This document shows positions 27,701 to 34,239 of a stretch of DNA of 64,000 nucleotides, in pieces. The translations under genes were made by a program, and so were the position numbers. The DNA is taken from positions 647,764 to 711,763 of the forward strand of contig CALYLW010000181.1 in assembly GCA_944989445.1 (NCBI GenBank). Direction: 5' to 3'. The stretch comes from Ampullaceana balthica. Lineage: Eukaryota; Mollusca; Gastropoda; Lymnaeidae. The notes beneath the pieces are model-generated. The model was not told where the DNA came from, did no database searches, and saw only the letters and a list, made by a program, of their open reading frames with translations. The first letter of the stretch is position 1; every line of letters begins with the position of its first letter.

Positions 27701-30700
27701 GTTTATTAATTTGCGTCATTATTTTACGTCTTAATTTTCAATAATTTTTATTTTATATAGCTCATATAGGGAAAAACTACATTTTGGGCCCCCGGGCCCC
27801 CAGTATCTTATATATATGGAACGAAACCCGTTTAATAACCTTTCCGGTATAATTTTGTGTACGTGTACCAAATTTCACGTTATTTGGTTGTCTGGATCTT
27901 GAGTTATTAGGGAACAGACAGACAACAAATGCGGCTTATATATATAGAGATATATAGAGATAGATAGATAGATATAGATATATATATATATATATCAAGA
28001 ACAATATAAGATTTCAATGCAAATTAGTGAGTTGTGCGCACACCACCGATGGTTTCTAGGCTGTTTTAAACTTTATAAAAATACACCGTTTCCGGCTGTC
28101 GTCCCTTTAAGTCTTTTGCTGATTAAATTAGCTTAATTTATATATATAAATACAAATTTAAAATGAGTAATGGATATATGGATATAAAACAATCTTAGTC
28201 ATGAAAACTTGATGATACATTAAAATAATTTAGTGAGTTAAAATCATAATTTTACACGACTGTTCCGCATATAATTTTACAAAATCTCCCAGTCTTTCTT
28301 TGTGGATAATGATGAGCTAAATATAATTTAAAACATAACTTTTATGGGTTGATGTATCTACACCAATGTCAATGAACAAACATTGGGTTACCCATACGAA
28401 AATACTGAATGTAATTGGATAGCAACTACTTTGGAGCGAGGCGGGGGAAAGATATCCTTCCGGGAACGGGACCACACCAGAAACGAGAACCACTGGGAAT
28501 GGAACCACACCAGAAACGAGAACCACTGGGAATGGGACAACACCAGAAACGACAACCACTGGGAATGGGATCACACCAGATACGAAAATCACTGGGAACG
28601 GGATCACACCAGAAACGAGAACCACCGGGAATGGGATCACACCAGAAACGAGAACCACTGGGAATGGGACCACACCAGAAACGAGAACCACTGGGAACGG
28701 GACCACGCCAGAAACGAGAGCCACCGGGAATGGGATCTCAAATGTGAGTGGGATCCAATCTAGGAACGGGGTGTTTAAAATAGTTATTATAAATGTGTTG
28801 TTTGTAGACATAATAATGAATAATTAATTTTATTTATTAAAAGAACATGTTTTTTACGTGGTCCTAAATTTTGATTTTTTCCAAATGGCTGTAGATTTGT
28901 TTATTCCTAATCCATTTTGGAAAATTTAGAAATTCTGTACTTTATTCATGGCCTTATGACATCCTCAAGCGTGGGAAAACCTTATGATTCATTTGTGTAC
29001 CCACCATGCGGTACAAACTAAATGCTAATCCAAAAGTACTTCAATCAACATTTTAAAATTCATACACTTTCTTTCATTGAGTGGCATTGCATAGCATGCC
29101 AGGCACGGTATTTATAGTATCAGATTGATTTGTTTAATAAAAACATAGTTATTTTTAGGGGTGTACCGGATTCAATTTTTTTTAAACTCCGGAGCCGAAC
29201 CCCGGTACACCACTAGTTATTATGAACAATTAATAGATTGATCATAGCCATTAAGATATATATACATATCATAACCCAGCCTAAACATTGACACTCTACA
29301 GTTCTACACGATGACCATCAGGCATTTTAAACATAAAGTTTGAACAGTCCTTTTATAATATTAACTGCAAATTAAGAATTTTTTTTACAAAATCTATTAT
29401 TTCGAACTATTTTAGAATGAAGAAGAGGGCTTCAAGCCTTGGTATGGAGCTATTATCTTTGTTGCCATCATTGTTCCGATTGTTGCCGCAGTATTTGCTT
29501 ACATCGTGTTTAAACGTAGAAGGTAATGTATTTTATTTAAGATTTTAAATATTGTTTACACATATTAGTTTTGCATACATATGAGGGACAAATTTTACGC
29601 ATAAATAAGTAAGAAAATTGATAGATTGTAAACAGAGAGGTCCAAAAAGCGAAAAGAAAATGGCGTTTTGAAAATTGACCTTTTTTAAAACTCTAACGGC
29701 AAAGGTGACATATATTTAAATAAGAATCTAGAGATAAAAAAAAGAACTCGGTTATACTTCATGTTCACAGAAATATACTTGAAGTATTATAAAATTTAAA
29801 TAATAACTAAGATCGTAAATTTGATAATAACATCATATTCCGACACATGCTGAAAGAAATAAGGAGAAAAGACTACTTTTCTGCGTTAAGTTTAAAACAA
29901 CGGAAATGTAACCAGGGCTACTGACCACACGCTACACCACCATGCGGCGATGACTTCATTTCGGACAACAGAACATTATTGTATGTCACGAAATAAAGTC
30001 ATCGATGCAGGGTTTATTTTAAAACAAAGTCTGCGGGGAAGACTTTGTTTTAACATAAAGACTCCGTGGTTTAAAAAAAAAGTCCCTTAATTATATTAAA
30101 TTATTAATTAAGTTTTTTTATTAACGTTTATGTCACAATATGTATTGTATTTGTGCCACAAACATGTTTGTATAGCTATTGGAAATTCAACGATTATAAG
30201 CTTAGCCAGAGGCGTAACAAGTTGAAAGCAAAGGGGTTGATTGCACTTTGAGAGAGACATTTTTAGGGGTGGCTAATTGACCAGCATTAATATTAACAAA
30301 AAAAATTAAAAAAATAATTTTAAGAAACTGAACTGAAAAAACAAAGATGATCAAGTAATACGGGAATGTGACACCATTGTCTTGGTACATGTACATATAA
30401 TTCCTTCTTTACGTTTGCCATGAGCTCCCGTGGTAAGGACTTCAAATTTTTCTTAAATTTGTATTTGTTGTCACATTTTTTTCCAAAAAAAAATTCGGGA
30501 GAATGTTCCACAATTTTGGTTTACCGTATAACAATTGTAGAACTTAATAAATTATTTGACTACCCTATAAATGAAAATAGTATAAAAATAATAATAAGTT
30601 ATTGCAATTATATAAATCAATTTAGGCTAAATCCATTTAAATGACATAATCTTGTAGAACTATTATTTGATACCTGGCTCACATCTCGCGTAGGTTCTTC

Positions 30701-32514
30701 ATCTTGCCTTCTCATGGACTCAATGGCTTGTCCTTTTTTTTTAAATTCTGAATTTTATACCGAAATTGATGTGGAACTGACTTCTGCGATGGTATATTCT
30801 ATAAGTAAGCAATTTCAATCCGATTGAACACATGGAGTTTGTGCGCTCTACCGTATCTAGGAATAATACCAGCCCATTCCTACAAACAAATACTGCCTTT
30901 TTACAATAAACGTTTGCCTTTTAACACAATTGATTAGAAACTACATTGAATGTGCTAAAACCTTTTTAAAAATAACCAAAAAATTATTCACGTTGATATG
31001 CAATTTTTTCAATTTTTGTCACGCCACTGAGATGGTGTCACAAGAGGTGATACCCTCCTCGCACCACTCTAGCTACGCTACTGCCATAAGCAGTATTAAA
31101 GTAAACGTGCGATTAAAATCATAACTAATTAATCATTACTAGCTGACCCGCGGCGTAGCATACGCCGCTAATGATTTAGTGACGGGTGAAGACTTCATGA
31201 AAGACACGGTGTCAAAATGGGGTTGGTTTGGGCAAACGACTGTGGGTGAATGAAAAGAAGGAACTCTGGAGAGACCCGTGGCGTATCACCCGTAAAAAAT
31301 TACGGAAGTGTTCAGCTGAAATCTATTTATTTTGAAAAAATGCACTTTTTTTAGGTCGCCTATGGCGCCCAACTTTTTCAAAATCCCAACTAACTTGTCC
31401 TTGTTTGATCAATACGAAATATTAAATTTTTTGAAATGTACACACAGTATTTTATAACTTTTTACATTGTTCCCTTTTTACAAAATTAAAATATCAGCGA
31501 AAACAATGACGTCATATAATTTTTTTTTACAGCGCATATTTAATTTGCACACCTTTTGATGCATTGGTGGAGTAATTTGGTGCGCTGCTTTCTAAAATTA
31601 GTATCTGTTGAACATACTTGCAGCTTGTCTCGCAGGGTCCGACCACGAAGAGAATTATATAAATAGATTCTAGCGTTGTTTTTTTTAGCGATCATTTTGT
31701 ATTATATTAAAAGTGTGATCGGGTCGGAATTATTTCGGGGCGGGGGGGGTGCCTTATTTTACAGCATGGGAATAATTTATTTTAATGTGACGATTTATTA
31801 TCAATTAATTTCGGCGTGCGGGGACTCTGTACGGGGGAGGATTTGTTTTGCGACACCGGCACTGACGTCACGAACTAACGCAACCAATCGTCGGGTCACT
31901 ACGAAACCCATTGATTGGAGGTGTGGGAAGTTCTAATCTGATGGGTTCAAAAGAGGAGCTGTCATCGTGAATACCACATCATGCTGTTGGGGCCGCCATT
32001 AATGACATCGTGCACCTCGGGAGGGGGAGGGGGGTCACACATTTGAGACGATGTGTGTCGTTTTTTAAAGAGTTGTTAAGTCACAACAGATATGGCGCAA
32101 CATTAAGTAAAAGTTCCATTTTAGTATTGGATTGCTCACAATTTATTTAATGACGTTTTAAATTGCTTCACGCGTGTAACGCTGCTATAGAGTGCAGCCT
32201 TATTTACTAAATACATACTTAAGTGACAATAAAGTGATTTGAAACATGCTCATTTTCAAATAGGAAATGCGGCTTTTATTGGCGTGGGGGGGTAGCCTAG
32301 ACTTCATGATATCGTATTTTATGGGACGCCTAACATTTGTGACGAGGGGGGAGGGGGGAAATCGGCCAAAATCGCGAGATGTAATTTATGTGAAATTATT
32401 AGTTTTCTTTCCAGAGCCCCACAGGAACAGCCCGAAGTACAGCACAGACAAACTACAGGTGCAGATACCGAGAGTCAGAAACTGACGTTTGTAAATAAAA
32501 TCTTTCATATTTAA
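2971..32514 (+). CDS. Notch-ligand-like (DSL family) transmembrane protein gene, about 12 exons
   Basis: The joined exons are 2971-3062, 3187-3302, 7743-7896, 10179-10339, 16959-17089, 17457-17576, 21963-22056, 22763-22854, 23935-23978, 28423-28743, 29416-29522 and 32415-32514. Every junction has GT/AG borders and the reading phase carries through without a stop. Domain order is hydrophobic leader, MNNL/C2-like region, DSL, two EGF modules, Thr-rich repeat stalk, one membrane span and a tail of about 36 residues. Known DSL proteins are single-pass ligands that bind Notch EGF repeats on a neighbouring cell through their MNNL and DSL modules. Here there are only two EGF modules, closer to short ligands such as nematode LAG-2 than to Delta or Jagged with many EGFs. 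The initiating Met is not identified and an upstream exon is probable. The DSL-to-membrane part is secure. The first three exons and the last one are less so. Confidence 0.85.
3187..3302 (+). CDS. MNNL N-terminal exon of the DSL gene
   Basis: A T-rich tract and TACAG precede the exon and a consensus GTAAGT donor follows at 3303. The frame reads 38 codons plus two bases. It contains [15 protein letters not shown] and [13 protein letters not shown], which resemble the start of the Delta/Jagged MNNL module (a Gly-x-Phe-x-Leu/Ile strand, then Cys-x-x-x-Phe-x-x-Cys-Leu). The paired-Cys segment seen in Jagged is not obvious here. The link to the next exon completes an Asn codon. Confidence 0.7.
3735..3766. 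repeat. 32-bp perfect palindrome
   Basis: The two 16-base halves (AATTAAAATTGTTCAA and its exact reverse complement) meet without a spacer. It lies in the large intron of the DSL gene. No function can be assigned. Confidence 0.9.
4019..4432. mobile_element. Helitron-like element with hairpin ends
   Basis: The left end is CTAGCTGACCC followed by the hairpin GCGGCGTAGCATACGCCGC (4030-4048, 8-bp stem, 3-base loop). The right end has GGCGTATGCTACGCC, a few bases and then CTAGT (4428-4432). Helitrons end in a hairpin and CTRRT without target duplication. Here both ends carry the hairpin, as in inverted-repeat Helentron types. A third hairpin copy lies inside at about 4150. No coding sequence. Confidence 0.6.
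4468..4858. mobile_element. non-coding inverted-repeat element (ATCGTTCCC family)
   Basis: The left end (CATCGTTCCCTTTTC, TAAGCTCAAACAATGACGTC) reappears inverted at 4800-4858. The two arms are about 55 bases. The interior has no coding potential. Partial copies lie at 7535-7640, 31463-31600 and 62185-62372. Confidence 0.6.
4887..5334. mobile_element. AAATCC-ended non-autonomous element, copy 1
   Basis: It begins AAATCCTTATGT and ends ATATAAAGGATTT, a short inverted repeat. Internal blocks CGATCGATCTGAAATTTTG and AAATTTCATCTCG recur in all copies. The minus-strand frame of about 60 codons it contains is not conserved as protein. Confidence 0.6.
5409..5630. mobile_element. AAATCC-ended element, 3'-truncated copy
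   Basis: This matches 4887-5098 closely, including the block around GCACCGATCAGGAATATG, then ends at CTCAAAAATA. Confidence 0.55.
6373..6807. mobile_element. AAATCC-ended element, full copy
   Basis: AAATCCCTTATATATGAG at the left and ATATAAGGGATTT at the right form a 13-bp inverted repeat. An adjoining 3' half copy fills 6808-7044. Confidence 0.65.
7045..7510. mobile_element. GGCGCC-hairpin repeat ending in CTAGT
   Basis: Three blocks carry GGCGCCGTAGGCGCC-like short palindromes, each with ACAAGGACAAGTTAGTTG-type flanks, ending TTTTTGACGGGGTGATACG and CTAGT. Other copies are at 24760-24837, 31291-31460 (inverted), 35760-35970 and 62400-62616. Confidence 0.5.
7743..7896 (+). CDS. second MNNL/C2 exon of the DSL gene
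   Basis: The open frame ends at a GTAAGT donor (7897). It encodes one cysteine in SDSCSYKF and the segment [11 protein letters not shown], matching in order the Jagged/Delta region where a Cys-Ser/Thr-Phe/Tyr-Gly turn is followed by a Pro-Phe-x-Phe-x-Trp strand. The acceptor at 7741-7742 was chosen because it alone keeps phase with the preceding exon; its pyrimidine tract is weak. The same frame is open back to 7684, so the 5' border could be earlier. Confidence 0.62.
8089..9510. repeat. tandem satellite, about 165-bp unit, eight units
   Basis: The motif CCCGTGTAGGTAGAAGCATG recurs near 8138, 8303, 8468, 8634, 8796, 8961, 9124 and 9293. Each unit also has GGTAAC and GCCGGGGGCC blocks. 8321-8595 and 8648-8920 are nearly identical, so a two-unit block was duplicated recently. 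Inverted arrays of the same unit are at 25090-25990 and 50340-50700. It lies in the intron between the second and third DSL-gene domain exons. Confidence 0.8.
9599..9874. mobile_element. short inverted-repeat element, GGGGCCGTCC family, 276 bp
   Basis: It starts GGGGCCGTCCATAAGG and ends TTTATGGACGGCCCC, with a 3-bp flank TAT on both sides. It has no coding sequence. A near-identical copy is at 57362-57638. Confidence 0.75.
10179..10339 (+). CDS. C2-like exon of the DSL gene
   Basis: The acceptor is CTTAACAG and the donor GTGAGG. The 53 codons begin [20 protein letters not shown] and end ERISDIRYS, so the end leads straight into the DSL domain. The acidic DDDFGPDDD loop resembles the calcium-binding loops of C2 domains. 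Notch ligands are known to have an N-terminal C2 fold that can bind membranes; calcium binding here is inference. Phase 0 in and phase 2 out agree with both neighbours. Confidence 0.75.
10420..10685. repeat. compound tetranucleotide microsatellite
   Basis: A run of CCTA/ACCT units, then CTGC/CTGT units, then about 28 CTAT units follow one another, 80 bases after the donor of the C2 exon. Confidence 0.95.
10884..11696. mobile_element. hAT non-autonomous element with perfect 8-bp duplication
   Basis: The termini TAGGGCTGCGG and AACAGCCCTA are flanked by GTTTCAAT at 10876-10883 and 11697-11704. No transposase remains. Another hAT element (11136-11318) sits inside it. Confidence 0.85.
11136..11318. 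mobile_element. CAATGTTCCC hAT-like MITE nested in another hAT
   Basis: CAATGTTCCCTC and GGGAACATTG are its inverted ends. Flanks are CTATCATG and CTACCATG (7 of 8). The interior has CTGCGCAGCGGCGCTGC. A relative lies at 15356-15525. Confidence 0.78.
11705..13036. other. intronic stretch with little recognisable
   Basis: It contains one hAT-like block (CTGGTCCGCGGGCCAAAAG near 12298) with no partner end found, and AT-rich sequence. 12040-12235 is unusually C-rich for the region but matches nothing I know. Confidence 0.4.
13045..14653. mobile_element. hAT element, decayed
   Basis: It starts CAGTGGCGTATCG and ends CTACGCCGCTG, with AGGATAAC at 13037-13044 and AGGATAAA at 14654-14661. Short frames at 14033-14469 ([17 protein letters not shown]) match those in the element at 18341-21701 ([15 protein letters not shown]), so both descend from one autonomous element whose protein I cannot place more exactly. 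Confidence 0.8.
14662..14945 (-). repeat. tRNA-like repeat (minus strand)
   Basis: On the minus strand a tRNA-like region reads AGTGTACTGGTTATCACG and later GGTCCTGGGTTCAAGCCCC, a good B box with tRNA-Val-like D arm. The anticodon stem has a mismatch and the copy is followed by unrelated sequence, so it is not a working tRNA. A second copy is at 16612-16860. Confidence 0.6.
15356..15525. mobile_element. CAATGTTCCC hAT-like MITE
   Basis: The ends are CAATGTTTCC and GGGAACATCC, flanked by GTCACGGC and GTCAGGGC (7 of 8). Confidence 0.72.
15660..15795. repeat. GT dinucleotide microsatellite
   Basis: A mixed GT/GC tract grades into about 28 pure GT units. Minus-strand frames of His-Thr repeats here are artefacts. 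Confidence 0.97.
15992..16551. mobile_element. Helitron-like element, second copy
   Basis: It starts CTAGACGCCCCGCGGCGTA and ends with the hairpin GCGGCGTATGCTACGCCGC (16521-16539), GGTCAG and CTAGT (16547-16551). Interior blocks (AGTGCAAAGAA, GGAGGCGGGTAACAAC, CAGAGTTCCTTC) match 4019-4432 in inverted order. It lies in the intron before the DSL exon. Confidence 0.6.
16612..16860 (-). repeat. tRNA-like repeat, second copy
   Basis: Minus strand AGAGTACTGGTTATCACG and CCTGGGTTCAAGCCCC match 14662-14945. The plus-side end is an AT run (ATATATATAGAATATATATAG) 98 bases before the DSL exon acceptor. Confidence 0.6.
16959..17089 (+). CDS. DSL domain exon
   Basis: The frame contains [17 protein letters not shown], then [13 protein letters not shown] and ICLQG. 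It joins the next exon to give GWQGINC. The spacing of the six cysteines with the CRP, GHYxC and GWxGxxC motifs is diagnostic of the Delta/Serrate/LAG-2 domain, which binds Notch. Two in-frame acceptors 18 bases apart (ends at 16958 and 16976) are both usable. I chose the first because it has the better pyrimidine tract and adds ISFKYR, resembling the residues before the DSL domain in Jagged. An Asn-Thr-Ser glycosylation site lies in the loop before GHY. Confidence 0.93.
17457..17576 (+). CDS. end of DSL plus first EGF module (calcium-binding type)
   Basis: The exon lies between TATGTAG and a GTAAAG donor. It completes GWQGINC and then starts [18 protein letters not shown], with VTCICPG further on. 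Asp-Ile-Asp-Glu-Cys is the usual start of a calcium-binding EGF repeat. The sixth cysteine is supplied by the next exon through the GKNC junction. The intron before it is only 367 bases long and lacks recognised repeats. Confidence 0.92.
20423..21046. mobile_element. nested hAT element carrying a tRNA-like core
   Basis: The ends CTATGGCGGATTAAG and CTTAATCCGCCCCTG are inverted, flanked by GTGGTGTG and GTGGTATG. Subterminal blocks CCAGGGGCCCC are also inverted. The centre holds a tRNA-like stretch (20712-20775, B box GGTTCGATTCC). Confidence 0.75.
21206..21629. mobile_element. GGGGCC family element, long form, nested
   Basis: It starts GGGGCCATCCATAAATGAC and ends ATTTATGGACTGACCC with TTA on both sides. 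The interior has C-rich blocks and CCTATTTGAAAATGAGCATG, shared with copies at 31989-32401, 41971-42286 and 51336-51744. Confidence 0.72.
21963..22056 (+). CDS. EGF exon of the DSL gene
   Basis: AG at 21961-21962 and a strong GTAAGT donor at 22057 border 94 bases. The frame reads [17 protein letters not shown], then a short link and [10 protein letters not shown]. It closes the first EGF and opens the second. NRT is a possible N-glycosylation site. The 4.4-kb intron before it carries a nested hAT element with an intact 8-bp target duplication. Confidence 0.9.
22763..22854 (+). CDS. second EGF end and start of Thr-rich stalk
   Basis: The exon follows ACTAACAG and precedes a GTAAGT donor. It reads [18 protein letters not shown], giving the CxC and GxxC ending of an EGF module, then [11 protein letters not shown]. 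The switch from EGF to threonine and proline marks the membrane-proximal stalk. Confidence 0.88.
22891..23387. mobile_element. hAT-like element (CTGTCAA ends)
   Basis: TAGGCCTGTCAA and TTGACAGCCCTA are the termini, with GTTACCC before and GTTACCAC after. Subterminal GGGTACCCG blocks are inverted. Related pieces are at 35405-35553 and 55150-55680. Confidence 0.7.
23396..24473. other. intronic AT-rich sequence around the micro-exon
   Basis: Apart from the exon at 23935-23978 there is only AT-rich DNA, including a TATA/ATTA-rich run at 24350-24480. Confidence 0.5.
23935..23978 (+). CDS. 44-base stalk micro-exon
   Basis: The acceptor ATTATAG and the donor GTAACT enclose 44 bases that read [14 protein letters not shown] in the frame required by the previous exon. 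It leaves phase 0, as the next exon needs. Low complexity and small size make it less certain, but both splice phases fit. Confidence 0.68.
24474..24680 (+). repeat. tRNA-derived SINE-like sequence
   Basis: A tRNA-like head (GCCGGTAGTGCACTTGCC, CTCACAAGCTGAGG, degenerate B box GGGATCTAGCCC) is followed by a body with GAGATGGGCGACGCCAAG and TTCTAATGGAAACCCCCTAC. The acceptor stem does not pair well, so it is not a tRNA gene. Confidence 0.55.
25090..25990. repeat. inverted array of the 165-bp satellite
   Basis: The motif CATGCTTCTACCTACACGG, the reverse complement of the 8089-9510 motif, recurs at roughly 165-base spacing with GGCCCCCGGCC blocks. The last part runs into the AAC-rich repeat. 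Confidence 0.7.
26003..26960. repeat. AAC-rich repeat unit 1
   Basis: Opening ACTAGGGGCAAGTACCCGG, about 620 bases of imperfect AAC/GCAACA repeats are interrupted by the unique block GACATTGTCGTCGCAGGGCA. A shared 3' block follows (AATTATTTTATGGCGATAG to GACAACAAATGCG). Long frames of Gln/Asn/Thr or Cys/Val/Leu are artefacts of composition. Confidence 0.9.
26961..27950. repeat. AAC-rich repeat unit 2 (tandem duplicate)
   Basis: The same order of blocks is repeated with the same GTCGTCGCAGGGCAAGGG island (near 27355) and 3' block. It ends in an AT/GATA run (27940-27995). Confidence 0.88.
28423..28743 (+). CDS. mucin-like stalk exon with eight 11-residue repeats
   Basis: The only stop-bounded frame that joins both neighbours in phase 0 runs from the acceptor GGATAG to a GTGAGT donor. 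After 13 residues it carries eight tandem 33-base units (28462-28725) of the type [11 protein letters not shown]. Variants include [11 protein letters not shown]. Five units hold an Asn-Gly-Thr glycosylation site and all are rich in Thr for O-glycosylation. The repeat is open in other frames too, because the unit lacks stops. Those frames lack fitting splice phases and give charged His/Trp or Gln/Lys peptides unlike a stalk. The copy number is probably variable between individuals. Confidence 0.85.
29156..29215. mobile_element. 60-bp minimal hAT-like element
   Basis: TAGGGGTGTACCGG and CCGGTACACCACTA are the ends, with GTTATTTT and GTTATTAT as flanks (7 of 8). Almost nothing is left between the termini. 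The ends resemble sequence at 35565-35670. Confidence 0.65.
29416..29522 (+). CDS. transmembrane exon of the DSL gene
   Basis: After TTTTAG the frame reads [11 protein letters not shown], then about 23 hydrophobic residues including [20 protein letters not shown], then FKRRR. An acidic and aromatic extracellular border followed by basic residues gives the usual type I orientation, with the C-terminus in the cytoplasm. The donor is GTAATG. This exon fixes the product as a membrane-bound protein. Confidence 0.9.
29523..31138. other. intron between membrane and tail exons
   Basis: It holds AT-rich DNA, the hairpin at 30019-30053, and a hAT-like GGCGTAAC block near 30212 (its possible partner, CTACGCTACTGCC near 31072, would make a decayed element). 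No coding sequence. Confidence 0.45.
30019..30053. repeat. 14-bp perfect stem hairpin
   Basis: TTAAAACAAAGTCT and its exact reverse complement flank a 7-base loop, GCGGGGA. It lies in the intron between the membrane and tail exons; function unknown. Confidence 0.85.
31139..31290. mobile_element. truncated Helitron-like end
   Basis: CTAGCTGACCC and the 19-base hairpin are followed by the same bases as 4019-4150, then the copy stops at GAGACCCGTGGCGTAT and another repeat type begins. Confidence 0.55.
31989..32401. mobile_element. GGGGCC family element next to the last DSL exon
   Basis: It starts GGGGCCGCCATTAATGAC. The interior matches 21206-21629 in inverted order (TCATTTTCAAATAGGAAATG). The right end is eroded (GATGTAATTTATG) and stops about 13 bases before the last exon. 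Confidence 0.6.
32415..32514 (+). CDS. cytoplasmic tail and stop of the DSL gene
   Basis: The acceptor TTTCTTTCCAG ends at 32414. In phase with the membrane exon the tail reads [16 protein letters not shown] and ends [11 protein letters not shown] before TAA. Using the next AG two bases later would give a different 26-residue tail, so the exact tail is unproven. The ending Phe-x-Ile fits a class II PDZ ligand (hydrophobic at positions -2 and 0); several Notch ligands do end in PDZ motifs. The tail has few lysines for the ubiquitin-driven endocytosis that these ligands need. Confidence 0.68.
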
Positions 32515-32539
32515 GGTGTATGGTGTCCGTTGAGCTTCG

Positions 32540-32545
32540 AATAAA
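32540..32545 (+). promoter_or_regulatory. candidate polyadenylation signal of the DSL gene
   Basis: AATAAA lies 26 bases after the stop codon and is followed by a T- and GT-rich stretch. A second AATAAA at 32494-32499 overlaps the last codons. Either could end the message; the first would give a very short 3' UTR. Confidence 0.45.
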
Positions 32546-33659
32546 ACGGTGAAACTTTGTGACTTTCATGTCGGATATGTAAATAGGATCTTTCATTTAT
32601 TTTAAAATTATTGGCTTCCAACACTTGGGTCACACATTTACATATATACACCTGCATGCTTGGTAAAGATGTGAACAGTCGATCTATTGCAATGCTTGAT
32701 ACAAGCCCATTGGTAGCATAATTTGTTTTGTTGGTCAGATACACATTGCTCTAGCAACGCTTGTTAAAAGACAATTCTTAGTTTCCACTACCAATTAACA
32801 AAAGACGTCATTTAGTGTTCAATTCATGAACCTGAAATACGTTGCGTTTTTTTTTAAAATTAAGTACGCATAGTTTGACTTTCATCAATTCCATTTATTT
32901 GAGCTCAGACCCACTATATTGCTTGTATAAAAGTCAAATGCTTAATTTTCGCAACGAATAAAAACCATTATAACTTTAGTCTTGTCTTAGATTTTTTCCC
33001 CTTTTTCTTTTCATTATAACCCATGAGCAAATGTTCAACCTAGAAATTGGCTCCTCTTGAAATCATGTTAATCCACTCCATAAAAAAATAAAATCCACAG
33101 GGAAAAGTGTGTTTTTGTTTGAATTTATTGATCTAAATATAGTTTATTTATTATTTTATATTTAAATAAATAAAAATTTAATCTAAAAAATTTCTTCTCC
33201 TGGTGTTAGATTCAAGTTTTCAGTTGTTTCCAGTTTTAAAAAAATTACGCACATGTTTCAACTAGATGAGATTATATTTCTATTCCCTTAAAACTAGGTC
33301 TGATTTTTGTACACGCAGTCAGTGTACTGAGTGTTATAAGAAATTTAACTAGCTGCTCCGGACATCTAGCGAACAGATAAAAACAATGTATATTTTTTTT
33401 AGCTTGAATGTCGACCGGATTTGGTACAATTTGAAACCCTGCGATGACTTAATATCTATTTACTTGGCTTCAATGTAAACCCCTTTTATTAATTATTTAA
33501 AATGATTTAGAAAGCTGTGTTGTTTTTTTATACGTTGACTGTGTTGGCTGCAGAATGTTGGATGTACCGAATAGTGCATTGGTGAATTTAACGTATGTCA
33601 TGGAAAGAACTTTGCTGTGTCTAGCTACGATCAAATAATCTTTCACACACAATCTAAGG

Positions 33660-33980
33660 CAGGGGTCTGGAAACTTTTTGCCTGAGAGAGCCATAAACAC
33701 CACATATTATGAAAAGTAATTTTGTGAGAGCCATACATTATGTTTAAAACTAAAAATGCAAGTAAATATGTGAATTTTTGTGAACAATAAAAGTACAATA
33801 ATTATGTCTCTAAATTATTTTAATAACATTGTTTTGCTTTTTTTAAATATGCAATTAATATGTAGATTAAATGAGTCTGAAGAAACATTTTTTTAAAATA
33901 ATCGAACAAATGTCTGAAAGCCAGATGCAGCAGTCAATAGAGCCACAAATGGCTCGCGAGCCAATGTTTCCCGACCCCTG
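33660..33980. mobile_element. hAT MITE with perfect 8-bp duplication
   Basis: CAGGGGTCTGGAAAC and GTTTCCCGACCCCTG are the ends, flanked by ATCTAAGG at 33652-33659 and 33981-33988. Internal GAGAGCCATA and ATGGCTCGCGAGCC blocks are typical of hAT MITEs. No coding sequence. Confidence 0.88.
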
Positions 33981-34239
33981 ATCTAAGGGATAAAAGTAGT
34001 ACATTATTATTAACAATTGTTGAACTATATTAAATCCCTAAAAAATGTTCATTAATAGTAATAATTTTCTTATAAATTGTAAAAATGTTTACTAGATCCC
34101 ATTTCAAATACCCGGAAATTTTCTTACTTAATGCAGATACATCGTAAAATAATTTTGTAAAAAATTCGATGCGAGCTTTCCATCTCATTTCCATGTATCT
34201 CCTTGTTTTACTTTCAATATTAATGACAACTCTTGACAA

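Noticed and set aside
26031..27734. Many frames rich in Gln/Asn/Thr or Cys/Val/Leu
   Set aside because: These come from AAC repeats read in different frames. There are no domains and the islands between repeats shift frame.
28462..28725. CRISPR-like array
   Set aside because: The repeats are contiguous coding units without spacers, in a eukaryotic exon.
28317..28811. Long frames on both strands through the 33-bp repeat (164 codons minus; 126 and 110 codons plus)
   Set aside because: The repeat unit has no stop in several frames, so long frames follow automatically. Only the Thr-rich plus frame fits splice sites and phases on both sides.
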